The notes under the pieces: model-generated
What the model saw: only the letters and a program-made list of their open reading frames with translations
Databases searched by the model: none
What the model was told of the DNA's origin: nothing
DNA from: Oscillospiraceae bacterium
GTDB taxonomy: Bacteria > Bacillota > Clostridia > Oscillospirales > QAMX01
DNA length: 53,081 bases
Direction: 5' to 3'
Assembly: GCA_015067715.1 (NCBI GenBank)
Contig: SVLY01000014.1
Coordinates: forward strand, 1 to 53,081
Shown: one piece after another, positions 26,057-33,983 of the stretch
How positions within the stretch are numbered: position 1 is the first letter of the stretch
Layout: each line of letters opens with the position of its first letter
Position numbers and translations under genes: made by a program

Positions 26057-26096
26057 AAAAAAGTAACCTTTGTCTACCGACAAAGGTTACTTTTTT
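26057..26096 (+). terminator. Intrinsic terminator of tRNA-Ala
   Basis: AAAAAAGTAACCTTTGTC pairs with GACAAAGGTTACTTTTTT around a TACC loop. It starts three bases after the tRNA and runs directly into hairpin array A. Confidence 0.92.
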
Positions 26097-26290
26097 CAGC
26101 TAAATCCGTCCTTGCGGACGGGTTAAATCCCACCGCAGGTGGGATGAAATCACTTCGTGATGAAATCCGACTCCGTCGGGAGCAGGGACGGGATAGATCC
26201 CACCGCAGGTGGGATGAAATACGCTTCGCGTGTGAAATACGCTTCACGTATGAAATATGGCTTCGCCATGTGAAATGCCTGCGGGCATGA
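26097..26290 (+). repeat. Hairpin array A: nine short palindromes joined by ATGAAAT-type linkers
   Basis: Nine perfect or near-perfect mini-hairpins at a pitch of about 16-22 bases: 26106-26121 (CCGTCC/GGACGG), 26129-26143 (CCCACC/GGTGGG), 26151-26159 (CAC/GTG), 26167-26179 (CCGAC/GTCGG), 26199-26213 (CCCACC again), 26221-26231 (ACGC/GCGT), 26239-26249, 26257-26269 (ATGGC/GCCAT) and 26277-26286. Most are separated by ATGAAAT or GTGAAAT. Loops are mostly TTC, GCA or TCC. The stems differ in sequence while the linkers are constant. The block 26150-26191 matches array D at 48720-48761 almost exactly. No reading frame explains it. Confidence 0.85.
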
Positions 26291-26379
26291 GGGGATTTAT
26301 TGCGATTTTTATTGTAATCTTGATACAAGGTTGCGGTTGTTTTCTTTTTATGGCATAACAAAGAAAAGGCGTTGATTGA

Positions 26380-26895
26380 ATGCGTAAAATACTCGGTTCC
26401 TGGAGCGGCATGAGAAAATACCTGGAACAGGAAATGCTTGCGGAATCGTTACAAGGAAGAATCAGATACGGTTGTACTTCTTATACCGGAATGGATGGGT
26501 GCCACATCTTCGAGATTTGTATAGACGGCAAGCAAGTGAAACGCTTTTCGTTGGAGACTGTTAACTCCTATTTTATTGATAACGGATATACGGGTAATAA
26601 GTATCCAAGTGGCATAGGCGAGTATTGGGCAGAGTTTTGGTCATTACTTGAAAAACATCCTATAACGGACCGAACAGAGTATACTGACGAAGAATTTTGT
26701 AACGCCCTTGAGAATTACCGCAATCAGGATATCCAGGAAAGCCTACGCTCAAATAATCCGCTAATCAGAATGTTTGCAATTTTTGACAGAAGGGTTGGCA
26801 AACGAACGCTTACCAAATTGGAATCCGAGGTCGATAAACAGCCTGAGTGGTTACGGCAAATGTACTTGCTTCGTTTCAGAGCAGAGTTGAACTAA
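26380..26895 (+). CDS. SF0329-like protein of unknown function
   Basis: A 171-residue soluble protein, clearly AT-richer than the neighbouring core genes. It begins RKILGSWSGMRKYLEQEM and includes SLQGRIRYGCTSY, EICIDGKQVKRFS and, near the end, NNPLIRMFAIFDRRVGKRTL. The layout (a DSLKGR-like N-terminus and a DRR-GKR C-terminus) recalls the SF0329 family, whose function is unknown to me; this match is from memory and only moderate. The gene lies directly behind hairpin array A, which itself follows tRNA-Ala, so it looks like the cargo of that element. A weak promoter (TTGCGG at 26331, CATAAC at 26354) and an 8-base inverted repeat around it may drive it. Confidence 0.72.
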   Translation: MRKILGSWSGMRKYLEQEMLAESLQGRIRYGCTSYTGMDGCHIFEICIDGKQVKRFSLETVNSYFIDNGYTGNKYPSGIGEYWAEFWSLLEKHPITDRTEYTDEEFCNALENYRNQDIQESLRSNNPLIRMFAIFDRRVGKRTLTKLESEVDKQPEWLRQMYLLRFRAELN

Positions 26896-26901
26896 TATTA
26901 G

Positions 26902-27041
26902 GGAAAGGGACTCAGCATTGACTATCTGAAACCCACCGCCTCACCTCACGCTATATCGTCCCCGAGCAAAAGCTTGTATTCAACGGCATCACCTACACGG
27001 TCTCTGCCCGGAACGAAAACGAAGCCGAAATACCGGTATAA
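26902..27041 (+). pseudogene. Gene debris: deacetylase scrap and an unknown 3' gene end
   Basis: Bases 26904-26931 are identical over 28 bases to 33265-33292 inside the polysaccharide deacetylase gene of this window. From about 26955 another frame reads IVPEQKLVFNGITYTVSARN and on to NENEAEIPV, ending at TAA 27039-27041, which looks like the 3' end of an unrelated gene. No complete gene fits here. The mix of scraps points to repeated insertions and deletions behind the tRNA-Ala cassette. Confidence 0.6.
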
Positions 27042-27044
27042 GCA

Positions 27045-27084
27045 AAACCCGTGATATCCCCCCAAAAGCGGATATCACGGGTTT
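27045..27084. terminator. Bidirectional terminator
   Basis: AAACCCGTGATATC (27045-27058) pairs with 27071-27084. The plus side ends in TTTCTATTTT; the minus side ends in TTTTGC. It lies 6 bases behind the stop of the sigma-factor-like gene. Confidence 0.8.
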
Positions 27085-27089
27085 CTATT

Positions 27090-30000
27090 TTACTCTTTGA
27101 TCGTCATCCGGCGCACTCTGTCAACGAAAGCCTTAAAGCGGTCTTCTTCTCTCACGGAGTTGAACCATTCCCAACCCCTCTTTGCCGTGAGCGCATACAA
27201 AATCCCGTTGGCGTTGAATTTGAATCTGTATCCATAAGAGACGGCGTCCCTGGAGCCGTCGGGAAGACATATCAACTCGTTATCCCAATCCAGCTTCACT
27301 CCGCCAAATACTGCCCAACTACCCACATCCAAAAGGTCGCCCCGTTTGAACGCTGCTGATTTTTCGCAGTATTCAACAGCGGTCTCAAGGCATTCGTAAC
27401 CCTCTTCCTTTCTTCCGTCGCCAAACAGCGCCGCAGACCGAACAAGAGCCGTCCAGCCGTAAAGGCTGTACCACGCCTTGGGAACCTCACCGTTGTCTCC
27501 AAGGATCTCCATAAGCCTCATGTAAAAGCCGTTGAGCTCAACGGATCTCTTGGCGTCGCCTCGGTTTCTGCTCGGGCGAGCCAGAAGATGGAGGATAAGG
27601 TGGTAATTATTCGCAGAATATTTAGCGTGACCTTCCTTCCACTTTCCCTCATCCCACAGCATGTCCTCGATAACCTCTCCATGGATCGCACAATACTGCG
27701 TCACAGGGGGAAGTATCTCACGGATACCCGTTCGATCTGCAAAAATGACCGTGTCACCGTCTTCGTCTGTCAAGTAGGTATATTCCACCGCTCCTACAAA
27801 GCCGTCCGTCAGATCAAGAGCCTCGTATCGGCGGAAAAGACCGTCTTCCATGGGCATAAAACCTTCTCCGACGCCGGAATACTCCGTCAGCTCGTATACT
27901 GCAGTCTTTACTCCGCCGCAGTATTCGTTTTCCGTGCGGACGATTCCAATTCCATCGGCGAAATAATAGACCTTTTTTCCTCCGCGGTAGGACCAGCCGT
28001 CCGCCATTCCGCCAATATCAAGGCAGAGCTTGAAGCAGTTTTCAAAGGTTCCGGCCTTGGTGGAGACCGTTCCACCTTCCTCGCAGGTGATCTGAGTTCT
28101 GACGTCCCGACCCCAATTTGTGTATTCAACTATCGGCGTTGTCCCGATGCGCCACTCCTCCGACCAGATGCAGTTGGCCGCATCCTGCAGAATACCCAGA
28201 ACGTCGTTGTAAAGAATGGGGTCCTCTGCATTCTCCATCGTGCCCATCCTCTTCCACTCAAAGCACCAACGCCAATTATGACAAATATCAAGCCCGCTTT
28301 TTCTCCTTCGGACATGGTGTTTTTGAAAGAAGTTCCAATGCCCCGTTGCACTGCAGTCCGGCGAAAACTCTTTGTCTGTTGAAAGGATCCTGCGCGCAAC
28401 CGAGGCCGCCGCTTTAGTGTGAGCCTTTTCCATAGGTGTGACCGCAAGCGCTTCGGCGCGTGCGATGGCATCACTCACATCACTGATGTGATGCCTCCCA
28501 TCTTCTGTTTCAGCACAATAATCGGAGCGCACGCGGGAGATCATGTCAAGCCAGGAGTTTTCATCGTACCCATAACGTCTCACGTTCTGCCAACAGATCA
28601 GCAAAGTCCTGTTCTCGTCAGCAAAGGCGACGGTATAGCTCAGCTCCGCCTTCACCTTGTCGGGCCGATGTCCGGAAACGTACTCCCAGGTATTACCCTC
28701 TCCCCAGGGAAGCAGACCGCCCCCGCTGTAAACCCTAAAACCGGAAAGGAGTCTGAAATCGGTCACATTGCCATCCGAGTGCTCGTGTCTGACGATTCCA
28801 ACGCCATCCTTATAGTAGCTTCTGAAAACAAATTTGCCGTTACCGTCCCAGACCTTTGTTTCCCAAAGCTCGCAGTTTTCAAAGCTTCCTGCCGGGGTAT
28901 CGACCGTTTCACTGTTGGAAACGAAAGTAAGCTCCGTTCCGTCCGTACCAACAAAGGTCTCTCCGACGGAAATATCCGCAAAGAAGTTTCCGTCACACCT
29001 TGACGAATTTCGGAAAATATTCATGACCTCCATATCGACAGAGGCCATCTCGCTAACGATAACACCCTCATGTCCCCAGAAGCGGAGCTTGTTGTCCACC
29101 CGGCGATACTCTTCCGCCGAAACGCCCAAACCATAATATTTGGGGCTGACTCCGCTGTATTCTCCGGAGAGAATATTCTCCGTCTTTTTTGCGAAAGGCA
29201 CAATGGCACGCCAGACCGAGCTTTTGGGTAAAAGCTCCTCCACCTTTCCCCAGGCGGCAAGTCCCTCTTCAGCTCTGCCTGCACGAAAGAGCTCGTAGCC
29301 AAGCCAAAACCACTCACGGCCAAGAGTTTCTCTGAATCCGGCTTTTTCAAGGCGCGGTATCTGCCTGTCGCGGATAAACTCTATTTTTGCTTCGTAATAC
29401 ACGTTTGAGTCTTCACGGGCAACGATAAAGCCCATGACCTCCTCGTTTTTGCCTTCGATGGCGGCGGTAGCAATACGGGCAAAGAGAGCGTCATTCTTCT
29501 TTCCCGGGATCCACCACCAGCCCCGCATGAGCACGTCCGCAAGGGCGTGCTGCTTTTCGGAGCATTCGGGAAGCTCTTCAACTTCACCGAGAACCTGGGC
29601 ATATACCTTTTCAAAACCGCTCTTGCTGTTCTTAAACTGCCACAGTTTAAGCTCTTCAACCTTTTTCATGACACGCTGAACAAGGGTATCGCTGTATTTT
29701 TCATTCATAGCACACAGTTCCTTTCTTATCCGTTTTCTTCCGTCGTGAAGCTGCCATTTAACGGTACCTTCGGATATCCGCATTTTATCTGCTATATCCG
29801 CAATGGAAAGCCCCTCGAAATAGTGCAGATAAATTATCTGTCTCACTTTTTCAGGCAGCTTTTCAACGGACCGTCCGACCTCTTCGCGTTCTTCGGACAA
29901 CGCATAAAGCTCTGCCGGGTTCTGAGAGTGACTTCCGTCGAGATCAAGATTGTCCACAACGTCCAGCGGAAGAAAACTGCGATATCGGCTCACCATGTTT

Positions 30001-30257
30001 CTGGCGCAGTTGCCCGCAATTTTGCAAACCCACGGGCCGAATTTCTTTTGGTCCTGAAGTGTATTCAGCTTCATCCACGCCGTAACAAAAGCATCCTGGG
30101 CTGCGTCTTCTGCCATAAAGCGGTTCTTCGTTACCGCCAGCGCCGCAGATATCGCGGCGCTCTGGTAGCGTACGACCAAAGCCTCATATGCATTCTGCTC
30201 GCCCGCAAGCGTAAGCATCACCAAATTTTCGTCCGACTCTCTCTGATAGTACAGCAT
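27090..30257 (-). CDS. ECF-type sigma-70 factor fused to an 870-residue C-terminal region
   Basis: A 1055-residue soluble protein. Residues 1-185 form a complete ECF sigma factor: region 2 near residues 24-95 (MAEDAAQDAFVTAW, KFGPWVCKIAGNCARN) and region 4 near 130-182 (LPEKVRQIIYLHYFEGLSIA, SEGTVKWQLHDGRKRIR). The remaining 870 residues have no membrane segment. They hold a helical part, then two related beta modules (TPAGSFENCELWETK with YYKDGVGIVRHEH, and TKAGTFENCFKL with YYFADGIGIVRTEN), and a helical C-terminus. ATG 30257 has AAGGAGAA upstream. Normal ECF factors have about 180 residues; no anti-sigma gene lies nearby. The C-terminal part may replace it as a sensor or regulator (inference). 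One frame holds throughout, with no frameshift. Confidence 0.88.
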   Translation of the reverse strand: MLYYQRESDENLVMLTLAGEQNAYEALVVRYQSAAISAALAVTKNRFMAEDAAQDAFVTAWMKLNTLQDQKKFGPWVCKIAGNCARNMVSRYRSFLPLDVVDNLDLDGSHSQNPAELYALSEEREEVGRSVEKLPEKVRQIIYLHYFEGLSIADIADKMRISEGTVKWQLHDGRKRIRKELCAMNEKYSDTLVQRVMKKVEELKLWQFKNSKSGFEKVYAQVLGEVEELPECSEKQHALADVLMRGWWWIPGKKNDALFARIATAAIEGKNEEVMGFIVAREDSNVYYEAKIEFIRDRQIPRLEKAGFRETLGREWFWLGYELFRAGRAEEGLAAWGKVEELLPKSSVWRAIVPFAKKTENILSGEYSGVSPKYYGLGVSAEEYRRVDNKLRFWGHEGVIVSEMASVDMEVMNIFRNSSRCDGNFFADISVGETFVGTDGTELTFVSNSETVDTPAGSFENCELWETKVWDGNGKFVFRSYYKDGVGIVRHEHSDGNVTDFRLLSGFRVYSGGGLLPWGEGNTWEYVSGHRPDKVKAELSYTVAFADENRTLLICWQNVRRYGYDENSWLDMISRVRSDYCAETEDGRHHISDVSDAIARAEALAVTPMEKAHTKAAASVARRILSTDKEFSPDCSATGHWNFFQKHHVRRRKSGLDICHNWRWCFEWKRMGTMENAEDPILYNDVLGILQDAANCIWSEEWRIGTTPIVEYTNWGRDVRTQITCEEGGTVSTKAGTFENCFKLCLDIGGMADGWSYRGGKKVYYFADGIGIVRTENEYCGGVKTAVYELTEYSGVGEGFMPMEDGLFRRYEALDLTDGFVGAVEYTYLTDEDGDTVIFADRTGIREILPPVTQYCAIHGEVIEDMLWDEGKWKEGHAKYSANNYHLILHLLARPSRNRGDAKRSVELNGFYMRLMEILGDNGEVPKAWYSLYGWTALVRSAALFGDGRKEEGYECLETAVEYCEKSAAFKRGDLLDVGSWAVFGGVKLDWDNELICLPDGSRDAVSYGYRFKFNANGILYALTAKRGWEWFNSVREEDRFKAFVDRVRRMTIKE

Positions 30258-30350
30258 GCGTTCTCCTTTTCTTTGAAGTATCGGGATCCCAACTTATCAA
30301 GCGCTTTGTCTTTATGACACGGATAAGAAGGAAAAGGTTGGGTCTCTTTC

Positions 30351-30384
30351 AAAAAAAGATCCGGTTTTTTCGGATCTTTTTTTC
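30351..30384 (-). terminator. Intrinsic terminator after the uracil-DNA glycosylase family gene
   Basis: AAAAAAAGATCCG (30351-30363) pairs with CGGATCTTTTTTT (30371-30383). It has T runs on both strands and lies about 30 bases behind the minus-strand gene, upstream of the sigma-factor gene. Confidence 0.85.
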
Positions 30385-30414
30385 TGTGCTCTGTTTTGCG
30401 CGGGGCTTACCCGC

Positions 30415-31005
30415 CTATTTGATGATCTCAGCCATAACGGCGATATCCTCGGCAACCATTTTAGCTTTCGATTTTTCGATAAGAATATTACCTCCGGTCA
30501 TTATGTACGAAGGGATCATGCGTATATCTCCGTAATAGTAGGGCAAGGACCGAAGCTTATACGTTGCGCCGGAAGGAATGGGATTGCGCTTTACCCTCTT
30601 GCGTGCAATTTGGTTGAACATCTTCTTTGCCACGTCTCCCATAAGCATAATAACCTTTACGTTCGGGAACAAAGACAGCTCTTTTTCCAGATACGGAAGA
30701 CTTGACTCAATGCTCTGCTTTTCCACAGCATAGCCGTTTTTTGGAGTCTTCACGGCATTGGTAATATAGATCCCCAGGTCCGTTATACCATCAATCCCCT
30801 CCACGTAAATGCCCGCCTGCCGAAAAAGCGCAAGGGTCGTGGAAAGATAGAGCTCTCCGCTGCTGCCGTAAAAATCCTGTGTCGGATCCTCCGGCACGAC
30901 CTCGTTGATCATAATGGCACGAATTCTTTCAGGATCAATGTCAACGTCGTTAAGCCGGATATTATTATCTGCCGGCCTGTCTTCCAATTCACATCTTACG
31001 TTCAT
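30415..31005 (-). CDS. Uracil-DNA glycosylase superfamily protein
   Basis: A protein of about 196 residues. Three ATG codons in a row (31005-31011) are possible starts; the third is best spaced from GAGG. The pattern IRAIMINEVVPEDPTQDFYG, GIYITNAVKTPKNGYAVEKQSIE and VIMLMGDVAKKMFN matches the uracil-DNA glycosylase superfamily: an early active-site loop, a central NAVK-TP stretch and the GD/GxxA strand. Such enzymes remove uracil or damaged bases, though some members of this subgroup are uncharacterised. It follows the glycosidase-like gene by about 12 bases, so the two are probably co-transcribed, an unusual pairing. Confidence 0.72.
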   Translation of the reverse strand: MNVRCELEDRPADNNIRLNDVDIDPERIRAIMINEVVPEDPTQDFYGSSGELYLSTTLALFRQAGIYVEGIDGITDLGIYITNAVKTPKNGYAVEKQSIESSLPYLEKELSLFPNVKVIMLMGDVAKKMFNQIARKRVKRNPIPSGATYKLRSLPYYYGDIRMIPSYIMTGGNILIEKSKAKMVAEDIAVMAEIIK

Positions 31006-31017
31006 CATCATCCCTCT

Positions 31018-32922
31018 TCATCTGTTGGCAAAAACTGCGCTTTCCCATGGTGAAAGACCGTCTATCCATATTCTTGTTTTCCCGTTTTCAAGTCTCCGGC
31101 TTTCAACGGGCGAAAGTGAGCCGTCGCACTCTATCCGTTTCAAATCCCGGGCATCAACGTCAACACTGAAAGCTCCGACGGGATCAAAGGTCATATTCGT
31201 CAGCATAAGCAGCCCATCTCCCGCTCCGTTCTTTCTCAGAATGGGCGAGACCTTGTGTTTTGCGTTTACCTTTACGGGAAGACCGCCGGGAACAAGGGCA
31301 TCCATCAGGTTTGTCCACTGCACCCGCTTTGCTTCGAACTGAATGGAGTTCGGGAAAAAGTATGAGCAGACCGCAACCCGGCCGCCAAGCTCATTTTCAT
31401 AATAGGTCATGCACGGTCCAAGTCTGCGGCAGGTCAGATCCTCAAGCTCGCTCAACACCCGAACTCTTCCGTCCAGAGGCTCCAGTACCGAAACGCAGGG
31501 CTCCATTCCGGAAAAGCGCACCCAGGCGTTTCTGCGGAAGCCGAAATGTTCCCCGTTAAAGGGGTCTTCGGTGTGCTCTTCTATGATGGAGTTATCGTAA
31601 CTGTCTCCGTCCTTAACGCCACAGTATTTTCCAAGCCCCCGCTCCCGGATATATCTGAAAGCCTTCGTATCCAGAACGAGCCCCCCGGAGAGAAGTCGGA
31701 TAAGCTCTTCGTCGGAATATGCCCGGGGAGCATCCTCCGTGAGGAAAAATGCCGCAGCGCCCCGTCTGTCGCCGGTCATGGGCAAATTTATTTCCATGAG
31801 CCTTCCGCCGGAGGTGAAAAAGTCCGAGCAGTATACTCCCCTGTTGGGAAGTGCAGGTGCAAGCTCTGCCACTTTTCCGTAAAGGCCGGCATTTTCCCGG
31901 AGTATCTCCCGGGAATCATAAAGAGATCTTTCCTCCTGATAGCCAAAGGTTCCGCTAAAGGAAATGCCGTTGCACCCCGTCATAAGCCCGTGGAGAAATT
32001 CCATACGGGTCACGGTCTTTGCCTTGGTATAGTCCTGAGCGGGGAAATTCTCAACCTCGTACTGTCTGTCGGAGACGGACGGGGGATAGTGGGCAAGCTG
32101 GTATTCGCAAAACAGAAATTTCGGCAATATATTCGTGGGAGTGGCGTCGGTGTAAAACCCGCTTCCGGGACGGCCTTTTTCCGCTCTGATCGCGCCCATC
32201 CATTTTTCAAAACAGAGCACGTCCTCAGGAAAATGATCGTCCGGCACGGTCATCATGCCCATTTTAATATCCGGGCAAACGCTGTCCACAGCTTCGCGTA
32301 TGGTATGGGCGACCTCCGTCAGATTATCCACGGAAAAATCCGTCCACTTTCTTGAAAGCTCACCGTTGGCATCCCGGAAAAGGCTCTGAGTTACCGTTTC
32401 AAAGCTTTCGGAAAGACCGTATTTCCGGTTGAATTTCCCGATGCATTCCGGGCAGAAGCAGATCTCCATGCCGCCGTGGTTTTTAAGCTTGAAATCGTCG
32501 TCCACCCAGATAAAATCCGGCCCGCAGGAGGCAAGAATACGGAACTTCTCTGCGATATATTCGCGGAACTCCCCGGAGCTGGGACAAAGACAGGTGGAAA
32601 ACGGTTTTCCGTCTATGCCCACGAGCGTGGGCATAGGTGGTGCCTCCATAAGCCCCCAACCGTCGTCCATGTGGCCAAATGTGTCCAGAACGTTGAGTCC
32701 GACGCATTTAAAGCCCGCCGCTCGGTAGGCCGGAATTCGCTCTTTCAGAACGGAAGCAAGGCTCCTGACCTCATCAAGTGGCCAGTAGCCCCTGTGGGAA
32801 TACTCCGTAAACAGGGCGACCTCCGTGCTTACGTCCGTCTGCTCCCTGACCCGGGCAAGGTGTGCTTCAAATTCTCTCGTATCAAAATATCTGCAATAGG
32901 GCACTCTCAGCGATGTGAGCAT
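31018..32922 (-). CDS. Putative TIM-barrel glycoside hydrolase of unknown family
   Basis: A 634-residue protein from ATG 32922, which has GGAGG five bases upstream. The N-terminal 380 residues look like a TIM barrel of the glycosidase type: AYRAAGFKCVGLNVLDTFGH, FRILASCGPDFIWVDDDFKL (acidic strand end), DSVCPDIKMGMMTVPDDHFP and EFLHGLMTGCNGISFSGTFG. A central domain (about 380-480) resembles a beta-galactosidase trimerisation fold, and the C-terminal 130 residues are beta-rich (LLMLTNMTFDPVGAFSVDV, DGLSPWESAVFANR). No signal peptide. I cannot assign a numbered family; GH42-like or a related group is possible. Probably a cytoplasmic sugar-cleaving enzyme. Confidence 0.7.
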   Translation of the reverse strand: MLTSLRVPYCRYFDTREFEAHLARVREQTDVSTEVALFTEYSHRGYWPLDEVRSLASVLKERIPAYRAAGFKCVGLNVLDTFGHMDDGWGLMEAPPMPTLVGIDGKPFSTCLCPSSGEFREYIAEKFRILASCGPDFIWVDDDFKLKNHGGMEICFCPECIGKFNRKYGLSESFETVTQSLFRDANGELSRKWTDFSVDNLTEVAHTIREAVDSVCPDIKMGMMTVPDDHFPEDVLCFEKWMGAIRAEKGRPGSGFYTDATPTNILPKFLFCEYQLAHYPPSVSDRQYEVENFPAQDYTKAKTVTRMEFLHGLMTGCNGISFSGTFGYQEERSLYDSREILRENAGLYGKVAELAPALPNRGVYCSDFFTSGGRLMEINLPMTGDRRGAAAFFLTEDAPRAYSDEELIRLLSGGLVLDTKAFRYIRERGLGKYCGVKDGDSYDNSIIEEHTEDPFNGEHFGFRRNAWVRFSGMEPCVSVLEPLDGRVRVLSELEDLTCRRLGPCMTYYENELGGRVAVCSYFFPNSIQFEAKRVQWTNLMDALVPGGLPVKVNAKHKVSPILRKNGAGDGLLMLTNMTFDPVGAFSVDVDARDLKRIECDGSLSPVESRRLENGKTRIWIDGLSPWESAVFANR

Positions 32923-33031
32923 AGGCACCTCCAGGGCATATCAATAACCTGCCATTCCTCACCTATTATATATCACCCCCCAAATACTGTCAACGTTTTT
33001 TGAAAAACGTATCGCTTTTTTCCTTTGCCCA

Positions 33032-33040
33032 TGGTATAAT
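33032..33040 (+). promoter_or_regulatory. Extended -10 promoter upstream of the deacetylase
   Basis: TGGTATAAT (33032-33040) lies 58 bases before the gene. No clear -35 box is seen at 17 bases, so it probably relies on the TG extension. Confidence 0.55.
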
Positions 33041-33097
33041 AGAAATGCAACGACCTGTCCCCCCCCGGCTCGATTCTTAACAAACGAGGTAAAAGCC

Positions 33098-33955
33098 ATG
33101 CACTCCACAAGATACTGTTTTCTCCGCTTTCCCGGCGGACTTCCCAAGGCCGTCACGTTCAGCTACGACGACGGAGCATTCACCGACGTCCGGCTGGTCG
33201 AAACGGCAGACAAATACGGGCTGAAATGTACCCTCAACCTCACAGGGGACGCCGTTGAAAAGGAAAAGGGACTCAGCATTGACTATCTGAAAAACACCGT
33301 TCTCGCCCACGGTCACGAGATCGCCACCCACGGATATATGCACCGCGCGCCCCAGACGCTTCGCCCCATCGAGTTCATCCGGGAGACTTTGGACACAAGG
33401 CTCATCCTCGAGGAAAAGCTGGGCGGCATGATCCGTGGCTTTGCCTACCCCGACCTCCACGTGGACCGCTTTGCCCGGCCGGAGACCTATAAGACCGTTA
33501 AAAGCGCACTGACCCAGCTGGATATCGCCTACGGCCGCATGGCCTGCAGCAGCAAAAGCTTCGAGCTCCCCGAAGACTGGCACAACTGGCAGCCCACCGC
33601 CCACCACGACGAGCCTTGGCTTTTTGAAAAGCTGGACGAATTCATCGCTTTAGACCTTGCAAAAACCTATTGCTCCGGCCACAGCCCCAAGCTCTTCTTC
33701 ATCTGGGGTCACAGCTTTGAGTTCGAAGCCAAACAGAACTGGCACCGCCTTGAGGAGATCTGTTCACGCATTTCCGGCAAAAGCGACGTCTGGTACGCCA
33801 CCAACGGCCAGATATGCAGCTATGCCGCGGCCTTTGACTCCCTTTTGTGGAGCGCAAACGGCAGGAGGGTCTTCAACCCCACTCTCTACACCCTCTGGTT
33901 TGACGTAGACGGAAAGGCCTTCAGTATTGCCCCGGGAGAGACCCTTACAATATAA
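33098..33955 (+). CDS. Polysaccharide deacetylase family protein (CE4-like)
   Basis: A 285-residue protein with the NodB-type fold. The metal-binding Asp-Asp is in TFSYDDGAFTD and the two histidines in GHEIATHGYMHRAP; the catalytic-region stretch RGFAYPDLH follows. No signal peptide, so it probably acts inside the cell, unlike peptidoglycan deacetylases. The C-terminal 60 residues form a beta domain (NPTLYTLWFDVDGKAFSIAPG). It is followed by a URO-D family gene after 28 bases, likely one transcript. A 28-base piece of this gene also occurs at 26904. Confidence 0.85.
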   Translation: MHSTRYCFLRFPGGLPKAVTFSYDDGAFTDVRLVETADKYGLKCTLNLTGDAVEKEKGLSIDYLKNTVLAHGHEIATHGYMHRAPQTLRPIEFIRETLDTRLILEEKLGGMIRGFAYPDLHVDRFARPETYKTVKSALTQLDIAYGRMACSSKSFELPEDWHNWQPTAHHDEPWLFEKLDEFIALDLAKTYCSGHSPKLFFIWGHSFEFEAKQNWHRLEEICSRISGKSDVWYATNGQICSYAAAFDSLLWSANGRRVFNPTLYTLWFDVDGKAFSIAPGETLTI

Positions 33956-33983
33956 AACATTAGTTACAGGACGGTACAAGACC

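Noticed and set aside
26097-26290. CRISPR array
   Set aside because: The constant parts are only 7-8 bases and the variable parts are palindromes, not unique spacers; no cas genes.
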